Positions 23,500 through 31,352 are shown, counted from the first letter of the stretch. The stretch: 48,838 nt of DNA from an uncultured Collinsella sp. (GCA_958433005.1 CAUAWV010000014.1:1-48838); one strand, 5' to 3'. Notes: a model not told the origin generated them from the letters alone. Translations and numbers: made by a program.

Positions 23500-23805
23500 C
23501 CCAAACAGGGATTCACGGTGAGGGCGGCGCTGGTTTCTGGTTCAGTTCCTCGGCAACCTGAGGAACGGCTCGGCGGCTGGTCTTCGTTACGCGAACTCGA
23601 GGAACAGGTCTGGCTGGGCGTGCTGGGTCTTCGTCTCCCGGCAATCTGTCTATAAATCTCTACTCGCACCGTGTCTACCGCGCCCGCCGCTTTCTGGCGG
23701 GACGCGGCTCAGCCTGACTCCTTTGAGTGAAATTTGTCCGCAAGGCTCACGGGCTGGTAGCCGCAAGGCGAACGCTCGTATGACAGACAGAAAGAGCTTT
23801 GATCT
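23500..23805 (+). ncRNA. Probable TR-containing DGR RNA
   Basis: In known DGRs the TR is part of a non-coding RNA reaching into the RT gene, and the structured spacer between TR and RT primes cDNA synthesis. Here the 157-bp spacer (23649-23805) holds stable stems, for example CCCGCC/GGCGGG around 23685-23703, and no credible gene. RNA ends are not defined by the sequence. Confidence 0.55.
23536..23648 (+). repeat. DGR template repeat (TR)
   Basis: The invariant parent of VR, 77 bp past the VP stop codon. Read in the VP frame it has four AAC codons, three AGG codons, and CAG and CAA, so adenine mutagenesis falls on nine codons. AAC is the typical DGR codon because it can give many residues but no stop. 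AGG with only its A mutated gives W, G or R. Confidence 0.97.
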
Positions 23806-24837
23806 ATGAAAACCTACTGCAAGGGCCTCGAGCTCACGCGCAGAAGCGTCGTCGAGGCCCTGCACCGATGGAAGAAAAGCGACTCCGGCAAGGAGAACGG
23901 CTGGCGCGTCGCCGACGAATACGGCACCGAGACGGCGTTCGTCGACCGCATCTGGCTAGAGCTCTCGACCGAGACGCTGACGTTCGAGCCCATCCGAACC
24001 TATCTGAAACACGACCCGAACAGCGGCAAGCTGCGCGAGATAAGCGTCGAGAGCATCAAGCGGCAGGTGTGCAACTACCTGTGCGTCGGGGCGCTCGAGC
24101 CGCTCCTTGCCGCCAAGGTCGGCTTCTGGCAGGTGTCGAGTGGCGTCAAGGGCAAGGGCGCGGCGCTGGGGATGCGCAAGCTCAGGCGCGAGGTTCACCG
24201 CTTCGCCTACCACGTACACGTCGACATCCGCAACTGCTACGGCTCAATGCAGACGGCGGTGGTGGAGGGTCTGGTGGCGCGCTACGTCAAGAACAGCCAG
24301 GTCCTCTACCTGCTCCATTCGCTGCTGTCGACGATGAACGGCGTCCTTATCCTCGGCAGTTACCTGTCGCTTCGGTTGGCGGCGTTCGTGATCTCGTTCG
24401 CGTACCACGCGGTCGAGGAGGCGGCGAAGGAGCGGCGCGGCAAGCGCGTGAGGCTCGCGGGATGCCAGGTGTGGTACGCCGACGACGGCTATTTTCTCGG
24501 CAACTCAAAGCGCTCGCTCGGGAAGGCCGCGGCCATCGCCGCACGCGTTTTGGGGCGGCTAGGATTGTCGCTGAAGCCGTGGAAGGTGAGGCGCAACGGC
24601 GTCGAGCCCATCGACTTCGCGGGGTACCGCATCTGGTGCGCCCGGGGCCGTCGGGTCGACCTGCGAAAGAGGCTCTGGAAACGACTGCGACGCGCGTTCG
24701 CGCGCTACTGGCGCAGACGCACCGAGCGCTTGGCGAGGCGCGTGTGCTCTTACTGGGGCTGGCTGAAAACGGCCGTCATGGAGCACCAGATGAACGGTAA
24801 GCGGTGCATATTCAACGCGGCGAGGGCCGTGGGTTAG
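23806..24837 (+). CDS. DGR reverse transcriptase
   Basis: 343 residues, compact, RT domain only. Motif 1 region LREISVESIKRQVCNYL (76-92), motif 2 QVSSGVKGKGAALGMRKL (109-126), motif 3 VHVDIRNCYGS with D140, motif 4 LGSYLSLRLAAF (183-194), catalytic YADD at 224-227, motif 6 LGLSLKPWKV and motif 7 DFAGYRIW (GYRI 273-276), then a very basic C-terminal thumb. Gene order VP-TR-RT is the standard DGR order. The usual DGR motif 4, GxxxSQ, reads GSYLSL here, with Gln replaced by Leu. No fused domain. It would copy TR RNA with adenine errors for transfer to VR. Confidence 0.95.
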   Translation: MKTYCKGLELTRRSVVEALHRWKKSDSGKENGWRVADEYGTETAFVDRIWLELSTETLTFEPIRTYLKHDPNSGKLREISVESIKRQVCNYLCVGALEPLLAAKVGFWQVSSGVKGKGAALGMRKLRREVHRFAYHVHVDIRNCYGSMQTAVVEGLVARYVKNSQVLYLLHSLLSTMNGVLILGSYLSLRLAAFVISFAYHAVEEAAKERRGKRVRLAGCQVWYADDGYFLGNSKRSLGKAAAIAARVLGRLGLSLKPWKVRRNGVEPIDFAGYRIWCARGRRVDLRKRLWKRLRRAFARYWRRRTERLARRVCSYWGWLKTAVMEHQMNGKRCIFNAARAVG

Positions 24838-24847
24838 GAGGAAAAAA

Positions 24848-25189
24848 ATGGTTGTGAAGTCGGAGCGAACGGGCGAGAGGCCCGAGACGGTCGAGATCGC
24901 GGGGACCGACGTCTGGTTGCGCCGCGGCATCGCCGAGGGCGAGCGCGAGGAGCAGGGCGGCGAGGGCGGTTCCGTCAAGGTGAAGGTGTTCACCTACGAG
25001 GAGCTGCACTTCACCGACCCGACTGGCGAGCTGACGGTCGAGGGCGCAAAGGCCGACTTTGACACCGTCTGGGCGGCACACGAGGCGGACGGCATGAGCA
25101 TGGAGGAGCAGATCGCATCGCTCCAGCAGCAGGTCGCCGACTCGCAGGCGGCCCTTCTCGAGCTCGGCGACATCGTTGGAGGTGAGTAA
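24848..25189 (+). CDS. Small tail-module protein preceding the CD1375-like peptide
   Basis: 113 residues, very acidic, with an excellent AGGAGG site. The central part (VKVKVFTYEELHFTDPTGELTVEGAK) is followed by a helical C-terminus (MEEQIASLQQQVADSQAALLELGDIV). Short proteins ending in such a coiled coil often precede the CD1375/XkdX-type gene after fibre genes. It sits where an avd gene might lie but is acidic and lacks the basic four-helix bundle of Avd. Confidence 0.6.
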   Translation: MVVKSERTGERPETVEIAGTDVWLRRGIAEGEREEQGGEGGSVKVKVFTYEELHFTDPTGELTVEGAKADFDTVWAAHEADGMSMEEQIASLQQQVADSQAALLELGDIVGGE

Positions 25190-25190
25190 C

Positions 25191-25301
25191 TTGGCGAAAA
25201 TCTACTACCGCGCCGTGAAAAGCGGCAAGCGCACGCTCGAGAGCGTTCCCGAGCGCTGGCGCGACGAGGTGCGCCAGATGCTAGAGGCGGACGGCGAGTA
25301 G
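25191..25301 (+). CDS. CD1375-family small phage protein
   Basis: 36 residues from TTG 25191, preceded by GGAGGTGAG. The sequence AKIYYRAVKSGKRTLESVPERW is characteristic of the CD1375 family, normally found next to phage receptor-binding or fibre genes. Its presence marks the end of the host-recognition module. Function unknown. Confidence 0.75.
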   Translation: MAKIYYRAVKSGKRTLESVPERWRDEVRQMLEADGE

Positions 25302-25303
25302 GG

Positions 25304-25334
25304 AAGGGCCCCGGCTTCGGTCGGGGCCCTTTTC
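25304..25334 (+). terminator. Strong terminator closing the DGR/fibre module
   Basis: Perfect 10-bp stem AAGGGCCCCG/CGGGGCCCTT, 8-nt loop, then TT after the paired T residues. It isolates the module from the MuF and capsid genes downstream. Confidence 0.88.
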
Positions 25335-25379
25335 CGTTATGCGCGGGCGACCATGCGTGCCGACGATTGGAGGCGGCAC

Positions 25380-27125
25380 ATGGCGAAGGATAGCGCTCAC
25401 GAGTTCTCAGACGCCGAGATTCGGGCGTTCGAGCGCGAGGTGGCGGGAGTGTACGGCGAGGCGAGCAAGACGGCCTACGCCAACCTCAAGCGCTATCTGG
25501 CGCAGTTCGAGGCTGACGACGAGAAGATGCGCGAGCGGCTCGAGGCCGGCGAGATCACCAAGGCGCAATACAGGTCTTGGCGAAGCGGGAAGATCGCAGC
25601 GGGCAGGCGCTACCGAATCGTCCTCAAGCAGTGCGCCGAGGCCATGACGCACGCGAACGTCGTCGCAGCCGCCGCCATCGAGGGCAGGCTGCCAGAGGTC
25701 TACGCCGAGAACTACAACTACGGCACGTGGCAGGTCGAGAGCGCCGTTGGCGTTGACACGGCCTACGCACTGCAGGACGCCTCGACCGTTCAGAGGCTGC
25801 TCACCGACCACGACAGCTACCTGCCCAAGCCGTCCGTCAACGTCGTCAAGGACGTGGCGTGGAACCGCCGGCTCATAGCCAACCAGATCACGCAGGGCGT
25901 GCTGCTCGGCGAGTCGATACCCAAGATTGCGAAGCGCATCCAGGACGTGGCGGGGTCCAACCGCGCGGCGGCGGTGCGCTTGGCGCGGACCTCGACGACG
26001 GCGGCGGAGAACGCCGGGCGCGTCGACAGCTACAAGAGGGCCAAGGGGCTCGGTATCAATGTGCAGCAGGAATGGGTGGCGACGCTTGACCTGCGCACGC
26101 GCTCGAGCCACAGGAAGATTGACCGCGAGAAGGTCGAGGTCGGCGAGAAGTTCAGCAACGGGTGCCGCTATCCCGGCGACCCGGAGGCGCCGTATGCCGA
26201 GACGTGCAACTGCCGCTGCACGCTGGTGGCGTGCTGTGACGGACTCGACGTGCTCGACGGCGAGCGTTTCAGCCGCCTGCCCGAGGGCATGACCTACGAG
26301 GAATGGAAGGCGGGCAAGCCCGCCGTCAACGGCACCAAGCCCGCGAACCGCACCATCTCCGAGTTCATGGAAATGCCCGGAACCAAGCGCAAGCTGGATG
26401 CGGCAGGCGTGTCCAAGACCGAGGCGCGAAAGCGGCTCTCGCGGCAGCTCGAGGACTACGGCATACCGTCGAGCGGCTTCAGGAAGATGTCGGCGGGCGA
26501 CCAGCAGAAGGTGCTGGACTCGGCGCTCGGCACGGTCTACGAGGGCGGCGGGAAATCGAGGGCTAAGCCGGTAGAGCACTCAATGGAGTTCGCGGTGGAT
26601 ATGGGGAAGATCGCGAGCAGGGACTACAGGGCAAAGGTGTCTAAAGCCGTCGGCAAAGATGCCGCGGACGGCGTACATGCGAGCATAAGACGCATCCTCA
26701 GCCACCGAGGGGGCACGAACGGCGAGGACCTTTACGCCATCGACTTGTCAACGGGCAAGACAATCACGAGCTGCGTTAACTCGACCGTCGGCAGCACCGT
26801 GGTCCCTCCGGCGAAGTTCGGCAAGAAGGTCGAGGCGGCAATCGGGGACGGTCGGCGCGTAGTGCTGCTCCACAACCACCCGGCCTCTGGCATCCCGAGC
26901 GCGGCTGACCTTTTGGCGGTTGGCGGCAAGGGCTGCGAGATGGGGATAATCGCAGCTCACGATGGAAGTATCTATACGTTCGAGAAGGTTTCCGAGCCGG
27001 ATGCGTCCTATAATGTCGATGAGGTGAAGTACCTTAGAATCCAAAGGCTTTACGGCGGCAACGAGGACAGGCTGTTTCGGGCGATTGAGGAGAGGTTCGG
27101 TTTCAAGATTGAGCATCATGAATGA
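25380..27125 (+). CDS. MuF head protein with C-terminal JAB-like toxin-type domain
   Basis: 581 residues from ATG 25380 (ggaggcgg upstream; ATG 25353 would add nine). The MuF domain (about 150-290) shows RLARTSTTAAENAGR, WVATLDLRTRSSHRKID and ETCNCRCTLV. After a linker, the C-terminal ~200 residues are unrelated to capsid function. They contain LLHNHPASGIPSAADL, with H498, H500, S507 and D510 in JAMM/RadC-like order (H-x-H-x6-S-x2-D, one residue shorter than the usual spacing). MuF proteins with exchangeable C-terminal toxins and a downstream immunity gene are known in temperate phages. JAB-like toxin domains also occur in other polymorphic toxins. Base composition becomes more AT-rich in this part, as in the gene after it. 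Confidence 0.8.
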   Translation: MAKDSAHEFSDAEIRAFEREVAGVYGEASKTAYANLKRYLAQFEADDEKMRERLEAGEITKAQYRSWRSGKIAAGRRYRIVLKQCAEAMTHANVVAAAAIEGRLPEVYAENYNYGTWQVESAVGVDTAYALQDASTVQRLLTDHDSYLPKPSVNVVKDVAWNRRLIANQITQGVLLGESIPKIAKRIQDVAGSNRAAAVRLARTSTTAAENAGRVDSYKRAKGLGINVQQEWVATLDLRTRSSHRKIDREKVEVGEKFSNGCRYPGDPEAPYAETCNCRCTLVACCDGLDVLDGERFSRLPEGMTYEEWKAGKPAVNGTKPANRTISEFMEMPGTKRKLDAAGVSKTEARKRLSRQLEDYGIPSSGFRKMSAGDQQKVLDSALGTVYEGGGKSRAKPVEHSMEFAVDMGKIASRDYRAKVSKAVGKDAADGVHASIRRILSHRGGTNGEDLYAIDLSTGKTITSCVNSTVGSTVVPPAKFGKKVEAAIGDGRRVVLLHNHPASGIPSAADLLAVGGKGCEMGIIAAHDGSIYTFEKVSEPDASYNVDEVKYLRIQRLYGGNEDRLFRAIEERFGFKIEHHE

Positions 27126-27351
27126 CATACTCAACGAGGCCGTTAGCTATCTCGACGGAAGAGACGACGTCGACGCTATAGGTCACGTTCTCGATTCCAA
27201 GCCTAAAGCCGTTCAGGAGCTATGGCTTGAAGAGGCCAAATACGACGACGAGAATCGCAGGGAGTACTACGAGCTGTTTGGCCCGGATAAGTTCGAGGAT
27301 GCTCTTGAGGCCGATATAGTCGAGATATTCGAAAGCGAACTAAATAACTAG
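27118..27351 (+). CDS. Probable immunity protein for the MuF-linked toxin domain
   Basis: 77 residues, highly acidic and helical (DVDAIGHVLDSKPKAVQELWLEEAKYDDENRREYYELF). It overlaps the MuF stop codon by 8 bp and is AT-rich compared with neighbours. Small acidic proteins directly after a polymorphic toxin are typically its immunity partner. No family recognised; the role rests on position and composition. Confidence 0.6.
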   Translation: MNDILNEAVSYLDGRDDVDAIGHVLDSKPKAVQELWLEEAKYDDENRREYYELFGPDKFEDALEADIVEIFESELNN

Positions 27352-27358
27352 CCAACAG

Positions 27359-27382
27359 GCCCCACCACGGCGGGGCTTTTTT
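27359..27382 (+). terminator. Terminator after the toxin-immunity pair
   Basis: Stem GCCCC(a)CC/GG(c)GGGGC-like, core GCCCC at 27359-27363 with GGGGC at 27372-27376, followed by TTTTTT. Confidence 0.8.
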
Positions 27383-27433
27383 CATGCCGCGTGACCGTGC
27401 CGCGACACTGCCTGCAGAGAGATTGGGGCAGGC

Positions 27434-27655
27434 ATGAAAGAGCTATTCACTTGTGCGAACTGCGGCGACTGCGCCGTAAAGCTGGGTTTCGGCTTCACGT
27501 TCCCGGATACCTACATCTGCACGCAGCGCGGCGACGAGGTCGAGCCCAACGACGGCTGCACGCTCGGGTGCGAGGGCGTGCCGGTGCAGGCCATCGAGGC
27601 CATCGAGGCGGACGTCAACGGCCGCGTTGGCTACGGCTGCGAGGTGCTCGACTGA
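27434..27655 (+). CDS. Small Cys-rich phage protein
   Basis: 73 residues with CANCGDCAVK, CTQRG and CTLGCEG; eight Cys in all, suggesting zinc sites. Its stop overlaps the next start (TGATG). Function unknown. Confidence 0.55.
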   Translation: MKELFTCANCGDCAVKLGFGFTFPDTYICTQRGDEVEPNDGCTLGCEGVPVQAIEAIEADVNGRVGYGCEVLD

Positions 27656-28077
27656 TGGCCTACGGGCTCGTCGGCGGCGTCGGCGACCACGGGCGGCACG
27701 GCACCCTCATCACCGAGGAGATCGTAAACGCCGCGAAGCTGGATACCGCCGAGTGCATCGAGATACGGCAGAACAACATCGAGCAGGTCGAGAAGGCCCT
27801 CCTGCGCGCCTACAAGACGGGCCTGGAGGAGATAGGCCTCGTCGCGGAGGGCTACGCCAAGGCGACGTGCCCGGTCGACACGGGCAGGTTGCGCAACTCC
27901 GTCACGCACCTACTCAAAGGCTACGACTGCTTCATCGGCACCAACGTCGAGTACGCGCCGTACGTCGAGGAGGGGACTTCCCGCATGAAGGGCAAGCACT
28001 TCCTGCGCAAGGCGGCGACGGGCCACGGGGACACGTACCGGGCGATTCTCGAGAAGCACCTGAGGGGCGGCGCGTAG
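27655..28077 (+). CDS. HK97 gp10-like morphogenesis protein
   Basis: 140 residues. The C-terminal pattern AKATCPVDTGRLRNSVTHLL, NVEYAPYVEEGTSRMKGKHFLRKA is diagnostic of the HK97-gp10/phage minor head-tail family. It normally acts in head-tail joining. Here it lies before the scaffold rather than after the capsid genes. Confidence 0.85.
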   Translation: MAYGLVGGVGDHGRHGTLITEEIVNAAKLDTAECIEIRQNNIEQVEKALLRAYKTGLEEIGLVAEGYAKATCPVDTGRLRNSVTHLLKGYDCFIGTNVEYAPYVEEGTSRMKGKHFLRKAATGHGDTYRAILEKHLRGGA

Positions 28078-28186
28078 GGCCGCGTTACTCCGCTTGGATA
28101 CTCACCCTTGCCGCGAGGTATTGCGGCGCGGGCCCTGCCGAGGCAACAGGCTGGGACCCGCCCATTCCGAAGCAAGGGAGATTCTG
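28078..28186 (+). other. Structured leader upstream of the scaffold gene
   Basis: 109 bp without a gene, GC-rich with a GCCGC/GCGGC stem near 28113 and a second imperfect stem (CGGG...CCCG, about 28129-28160). No T run, so an RNA leader or processing site is more likely than a terminator. Confidence 0.35.
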
Positions 28187-28750
28187 TTGGCACTCACGCG
28201 AAAGATGCTCAAGGCAATGGGCATCGAGGACGAGAAGATCGACCAGATCATCGAGGAGCACGCCGAGAGCGTGGACGCGCTCAAGGCGCAGCGCGACGAG
28301 CTCAAGGAGGCCGCGGGCAAGGCGGACGGCTACAAGAAGGAGCTGGACGCGCTCAAGGCCAAGGGCGAGGGCGCGGGCGAGTACGAGGAAAAGTACAAGG
28401 CCAAGTGCAAGGAGCTCGACGACTACAAGGCCAAGGTCGATGGCGAGAAGGCCGCAGCCGAGAAGCGCAGCCTGTACCGAGAGCTGCTCAAGTCGGCGGG
28501 CGTCGACCCCAAGCGCATCGAGACCGTTCTCAAGGTCTCCGACCTCGAGAACGTGACCGTCAAGGACGGCGCTATCGAGGGCGCGGACAAGCTCACCGAG
28601 GGCATCAAGGCCGACTGGGCCGACTTCATCGCAACCACGACCGTCAAGGGCGCCGACGTGGCCCACGCCCCCAAGGGCGAGGGCGGCAAGGACATCAACG
28701 AAATGAGCACCGCCGAGTACATGAAGTACAAGGCGGAGCAGAGAGGCTAA
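28187..28750 (+). CDS. Scaffold protein (GP20-like)
   Basis: 187 residues from TTG 28187, seven bases after AAGGGAG. Helical and strongly charged (residues about 15-100 coiled coil) with a folded C-terminal half (LLKSAGVDPKRIETVLKVSDL), the pattern of the phage minor structural protein GP20/scaffold family. Located directly before the capsid gene, as expected for a scaffold that guides procapsid assembly. Confidence 0.82.
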   Translation: MALTRKMLKAMGIEDEKIDQIIEEHAESVDALKAQRDELKEAAGKADGYKKELDALKAKGEGAGEYEEKYKAKCKELDDYKAKVDGEKAAAEKRSLYRELLKSAGVDPKRIETVLKVSDLENVTVKDGAIEGADKLTEGIKADWADFIATTTVKGADVAHAPKGEGGKDINEMSTAEYMKYKAEQRG

Positions 28751-28759
28751 GGGGATTCT

Positions 28760-29641
28760 ATGTCGAACACCATCCTTACACCCAACATCATCGCCAACGA
28801 GGCGCTGGACGTGCTGCGCACCAACGCCGTCATGGCCAACCTCGTTCACCGCGACTACTCCTCCGAGTTCGTCGCCGGCGTGGGCGACACCATCACCGTC
28901 CGCAAGCCCGCCACCTTCGAGGCCAAGGAGTTCACCACCGAGGTCGAGGTGCAGGACGCCACGGAGGGCAAGGTTCCCGTCAAGATGGACAAGCTGCTCG
29001 ACGTGACGTTCGCCGTCACGTCCAAGGAGCTGACGATGGGCATCGTCGACTTCTCCGCGCAGTTCCTCGTCCCCGCCATGCAGGCCTTCGCCGACAAGAT
29101 CGACGGCTACCTGCTCGCGCTCGAGAAGGACGTCACGAACCGCGTCGACCACGCCAAGGGCGCCATCGCCGTGGCGGACATCATCGCCGCCCGCAAGTTC
29201 CTCGTGGACGCCAAGGCGCCCTCCACGGAGCGCCGCTTCGTCTACGGCTCCCAGGCCGAGGCCGACCTGCTCAACACCGAGGCGTTCACCAATGCCTCCG
29301 CCGTCGGCGACAACGGCACCGCCCTCAAGGAGGCATCGCTTGGCCGTAAGTACGGCCTCGACTTCTACTGCGACCAGAATGTGCAGAAGACCACGGCGGA
29401 GACGGCAAACTACACGCCGTCCATCGCGTTCCACAAGAACGCCTTCGCGCTCGTGACCCGCCAGCTCGAGATGCCGCTCGGCGCTCCCAAGGCGTTCTCC
29501 ACCTCCTACGACGGCTTCGGCCTGCGCGTCGTGCAGGGCTACGACCAGAAGACCAAGACCGACACCGTCTCCATCGACATGCTCTGCGGCGTCAAGACCC
29601 TCAGCCCCGAGCTCGCCGCCGTCATCACCGATAAGCGATAG
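28760..29641 (+). CDS. Major capsid protein (P22 coat-like family)
   Basis: 293 residues, beginning MSNTILTPNIIANEALDVL, with GDTITVRKPATFEAKEF, a VTSKELTM segment and an LAFHKNAFAL-type strand near 230. These features fit the P22-coat-5-like HK97-fold capsids common in gut siphophages. Position after scaffold supports this. Confidence 0.9.
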   Translation: MSNTILTPNIIANEALDVLRTNAVMANLVHRDYSSEFVAGVGDTITVRKPATFEAKEFTTEVEVQDATEGKVPVKMDKLLDVTFAVTSKELTMGIVDFSAQFLVPAMQAFADKIDGYLLALEKDVTNRVDHAKGAIAVADIIAARKFLVDAKAPSTERRFVYGSQAEADLLNTEAFTNASAVGDNGTALKEASLGRKYGLDFYCDQNVQKTTAETANYTPSIAFHKNAFALVTRQLEMPLGAPKAFSTSYDGFGLRVVQGYDQKTKTDTVSIDMLCGVKTLSPELAAVITDKR

Positions 29642-29649
29642 GCGCAGAG

Positions 29650-30066
29650 ATGCTCGAGCAGGTGCTTCTGTCGCTGCGCAACTGGTTCGTCGCCGACAAG
29701 CGCACGGGGCGCGTCCGTATCGAGGACGGTAGCCTCGTGCCGCCCGCGGCCCTCGGCCTCAAGGAGGGCCAGTACGTCCGCATCACGGGCTCGACCTTCA
29801 ACGACGGGCTGCACGCGTGGCCCTACGACGGACTCACGGACGAGGAGTTCGTCGGCACCGTCTGGGCGCTCGCCATCCCGCAGGCCGTGGTCGACCTCGC
29901 TGACGAGATCGCGGCGTGGCAGACCGAGCACGCCAAGGAGTTGGACAGCCCGTACGCATCCGAGAGCTTCGGCGGCTACAGCTACACGCGCGTCGGCGGC
30001 GACGGCTCGCCCATCACGTGGCGACAGCAGTTCAAGGCGCGTCTCGACCCTTGGAGAAAGCTGTGA
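29650..30066 (+). CDS. Head-tail connector-like protein
   Basis: 138 residues (LSLRNWFVADKRTGRVRIEDG; TGSTFNDGLHAWPYDGLTDEEF). This kind of protein follows the capsid gene in many siphophages as an adaptor (gp6/gp15 role). The next gene begins within its stop codon (GTGA). Assignment mainly by order. Confidence 0.65.
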   Translation: MLEQVLLSLRNWFVADKRTGRVRIEDGSLVPPAALGLKEGQYVRITGSTFNDGLHAWPYDGLTDEEFVGTVWALAIPQAVVDLADEIAAWQTEHAKELDSPYASESFGGYSYTRVGGDGSPITWRQQFKARLDPWRKL

Positions 30067-30416
30067 GCCGCCTGTACGAGCGCATGGCGGTGGCGTGCGC
30101 GAGGCTCGTCGCAAAGACCGAGCCTGACGGCGAGGGCGGATTCAAGACCGTCCTCGCCGTAGGCGACGGCTTCACGGCGGCGATCGTGCGCGACAGCTCG
30201 ACGGCCTCGCGCATCGCGGAGCACGACGGCGTGAGGAACGTCTACACCGTGACCACCGACGAGCCGCTGCGGTACGGCGATCTCTTCCAGCGTGCGTCCG
30301 ACGGGCAGGTATTCCGCTGCACGTCGAACGCGGACGACGGGGCCGCGCCGCGCTGCGCGTCGTTTGGCTTCGGCCAGTGCAGCGCGGAGGAGTGGGAGGT
30401 GCCGGATGGCGACTAA
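30063..30416 (+). CDS. Head closure-like protein
   Basis: 117 residues from GTG 30063. Beta-rich with DEPLRYGDLFQRASDGQVFRCTS, similar to minor capsid/closure proteins that plug the connector. Overlaps both neighbours. Assignment by position and size. Confidence 0.62.
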   Translation: MSRLYERMAVACARLVAKTEPDGEGGFKTVLAVGDGFTAAIVRDSSTASRIAEHDGVRNVYTVTTDEPLRYGDLFQRASDGQVFRCTSNADDGAAPRCASFGFGQCSAEEWEVPDGD

Positions 30417-30774
30417 GGCGGCGGCGCTGCAGGCGTGGCTCGAGGGCTTCGGCCTTCCCGTGTACCGCGACTCGGCGGTGCCGGGCGAGGCGAAGATGCC
30501 CTACATCACCTACGACCTGCCGACCGCGGCGTTCGGCACGCAGTGCAACTCCGAGGTGAACCTCTGGTACCGGACCTCGTCCGAGGCCGCGCCCAACGCC
30601 AAAGCCGAGGAGGTCGCCCGGGCGCTGGGGCTGTCGGGCGTGCTGCTGCCGTGCGACGGCGGCGGCATGTGGGTGATGCAGGGCGAGCCGTTCTGCAACG
30701 CCATGGCCGACGAGGACAACGCCGTGAAGCGCCGAATCATCAACCTGACCATTGAGTACATGACCAGCTACTAG
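30406..30774 (+). CDS. Tail completion/terminator-like protein
   Basis: 122 residues (LQAWLEGFGLPVYRDSAVP; MPYITYDLPTAAFGT; VKRRIINLTIEYMTSY). Fits the minor-capsid/tail-terminator protein that lies just before the tail tube gene in related phages. Confidence 0.68.
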   Translation: MATKAAALQAWLEGFGLPVYRDSAVPGEAKMPYITYDLPTAAFGTQCNSEVNLWYRTSSEAAPNAKAEEVARALGLSGVLLPCDGGGMWVMQGEPFCNAMADEDNAVKRRIINLTIEYMTSY

Positions 30775-30782
30775 GAGGTCAT

Positions 30783-31352
30783 ATGTCTAAGTTCACGCGC
30801 ATCCCCGAGAACACGTTCAAGGAGATCGTCATCAACGCGGGCCTACTCGCCACGAATTTCAACCCCAAGACCGCCGAGGTCGCGGAGTCCGAGCTGATGG
30901 GCGCGACGAGCGGCGGAACCAGCTTCGCCGCCACGCCCAGCTTCATCGACTACGGCGAGGACATCGACAACTGCCCCGCCAACACGATGGAGCTGAAGCG
31001 CATCGACAGCATCGAGGCCAAGCTGAGCGGCACCTTCGTGACGCTGAACACCGCGCTCGGCAAGAAGCTCGCAGCCGCAGCCGACGAGACCGAGGGGAAG
31101 ATCGTCCCGCGCTCCGCGCTCTCGGAGGCCGACTTCGCCGACATCTGGCTCATCGGCGACTACTCGGGCGAGAACGGCAACGGCTATATCGCCATCCGCC
31201 TCATCAACGCGCTCAACACGGGCGGTCTGCAGATCACGACGAAGAACAAGGCCAAGGGCCAGTTCGCGTTCGAGTTCACGGGCCACTACTCAATCAAGAA
31301 CCCCGAGATCGTGCCCTACGAGCTGTATATCAAACAGGAGATTGGAGCCTAA
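30783..31352 (+). CDS. Major tail tube protein
   Basis: 189 residues with AGGAGG upstream. Pattern KFTRIPENTFKEIVINAGLLATNFNP, FIDYGEDIDNCPANTMELKRIDS, and a C-terminal FEFTGHYSIKNPEIVPYELYI, consistent with gut-siphophage tail tube proteins. Followed by the chaperone pair, confirming its role. Confidence 0.82.
   Translation: MSKFTRIPENTFKEIVINAGLLATNFNPKTAEVAESELMGATSGGTSFAATPSFIDYGEDIDNCPANTMELKRIDSIEAKLSGTFVTLNTALGKKLAAAADETEGKIVPRSALSEADFADIWLIGDYSGENGNGYIAIRLINALNTGGLQITTKNKAKGQFAFEFTGHYSIKNPEIVPYELYIKQEIGA

Noticed and set aside
23455..23655. A 66-codon open frame running through the TR
   Set aside because: It reads the template repeat in a frame different from VP, has no good start signal and low-complexity content; TR is better explained as non-coding template.
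24848..25189. The 113-residue protein after RT as a possible Avd
   Set aside because: Avd is a basic four-helix bundle; this protein is acidic with a beta-rich first half and pairs with the CD1375-like gene as in fibre modules.
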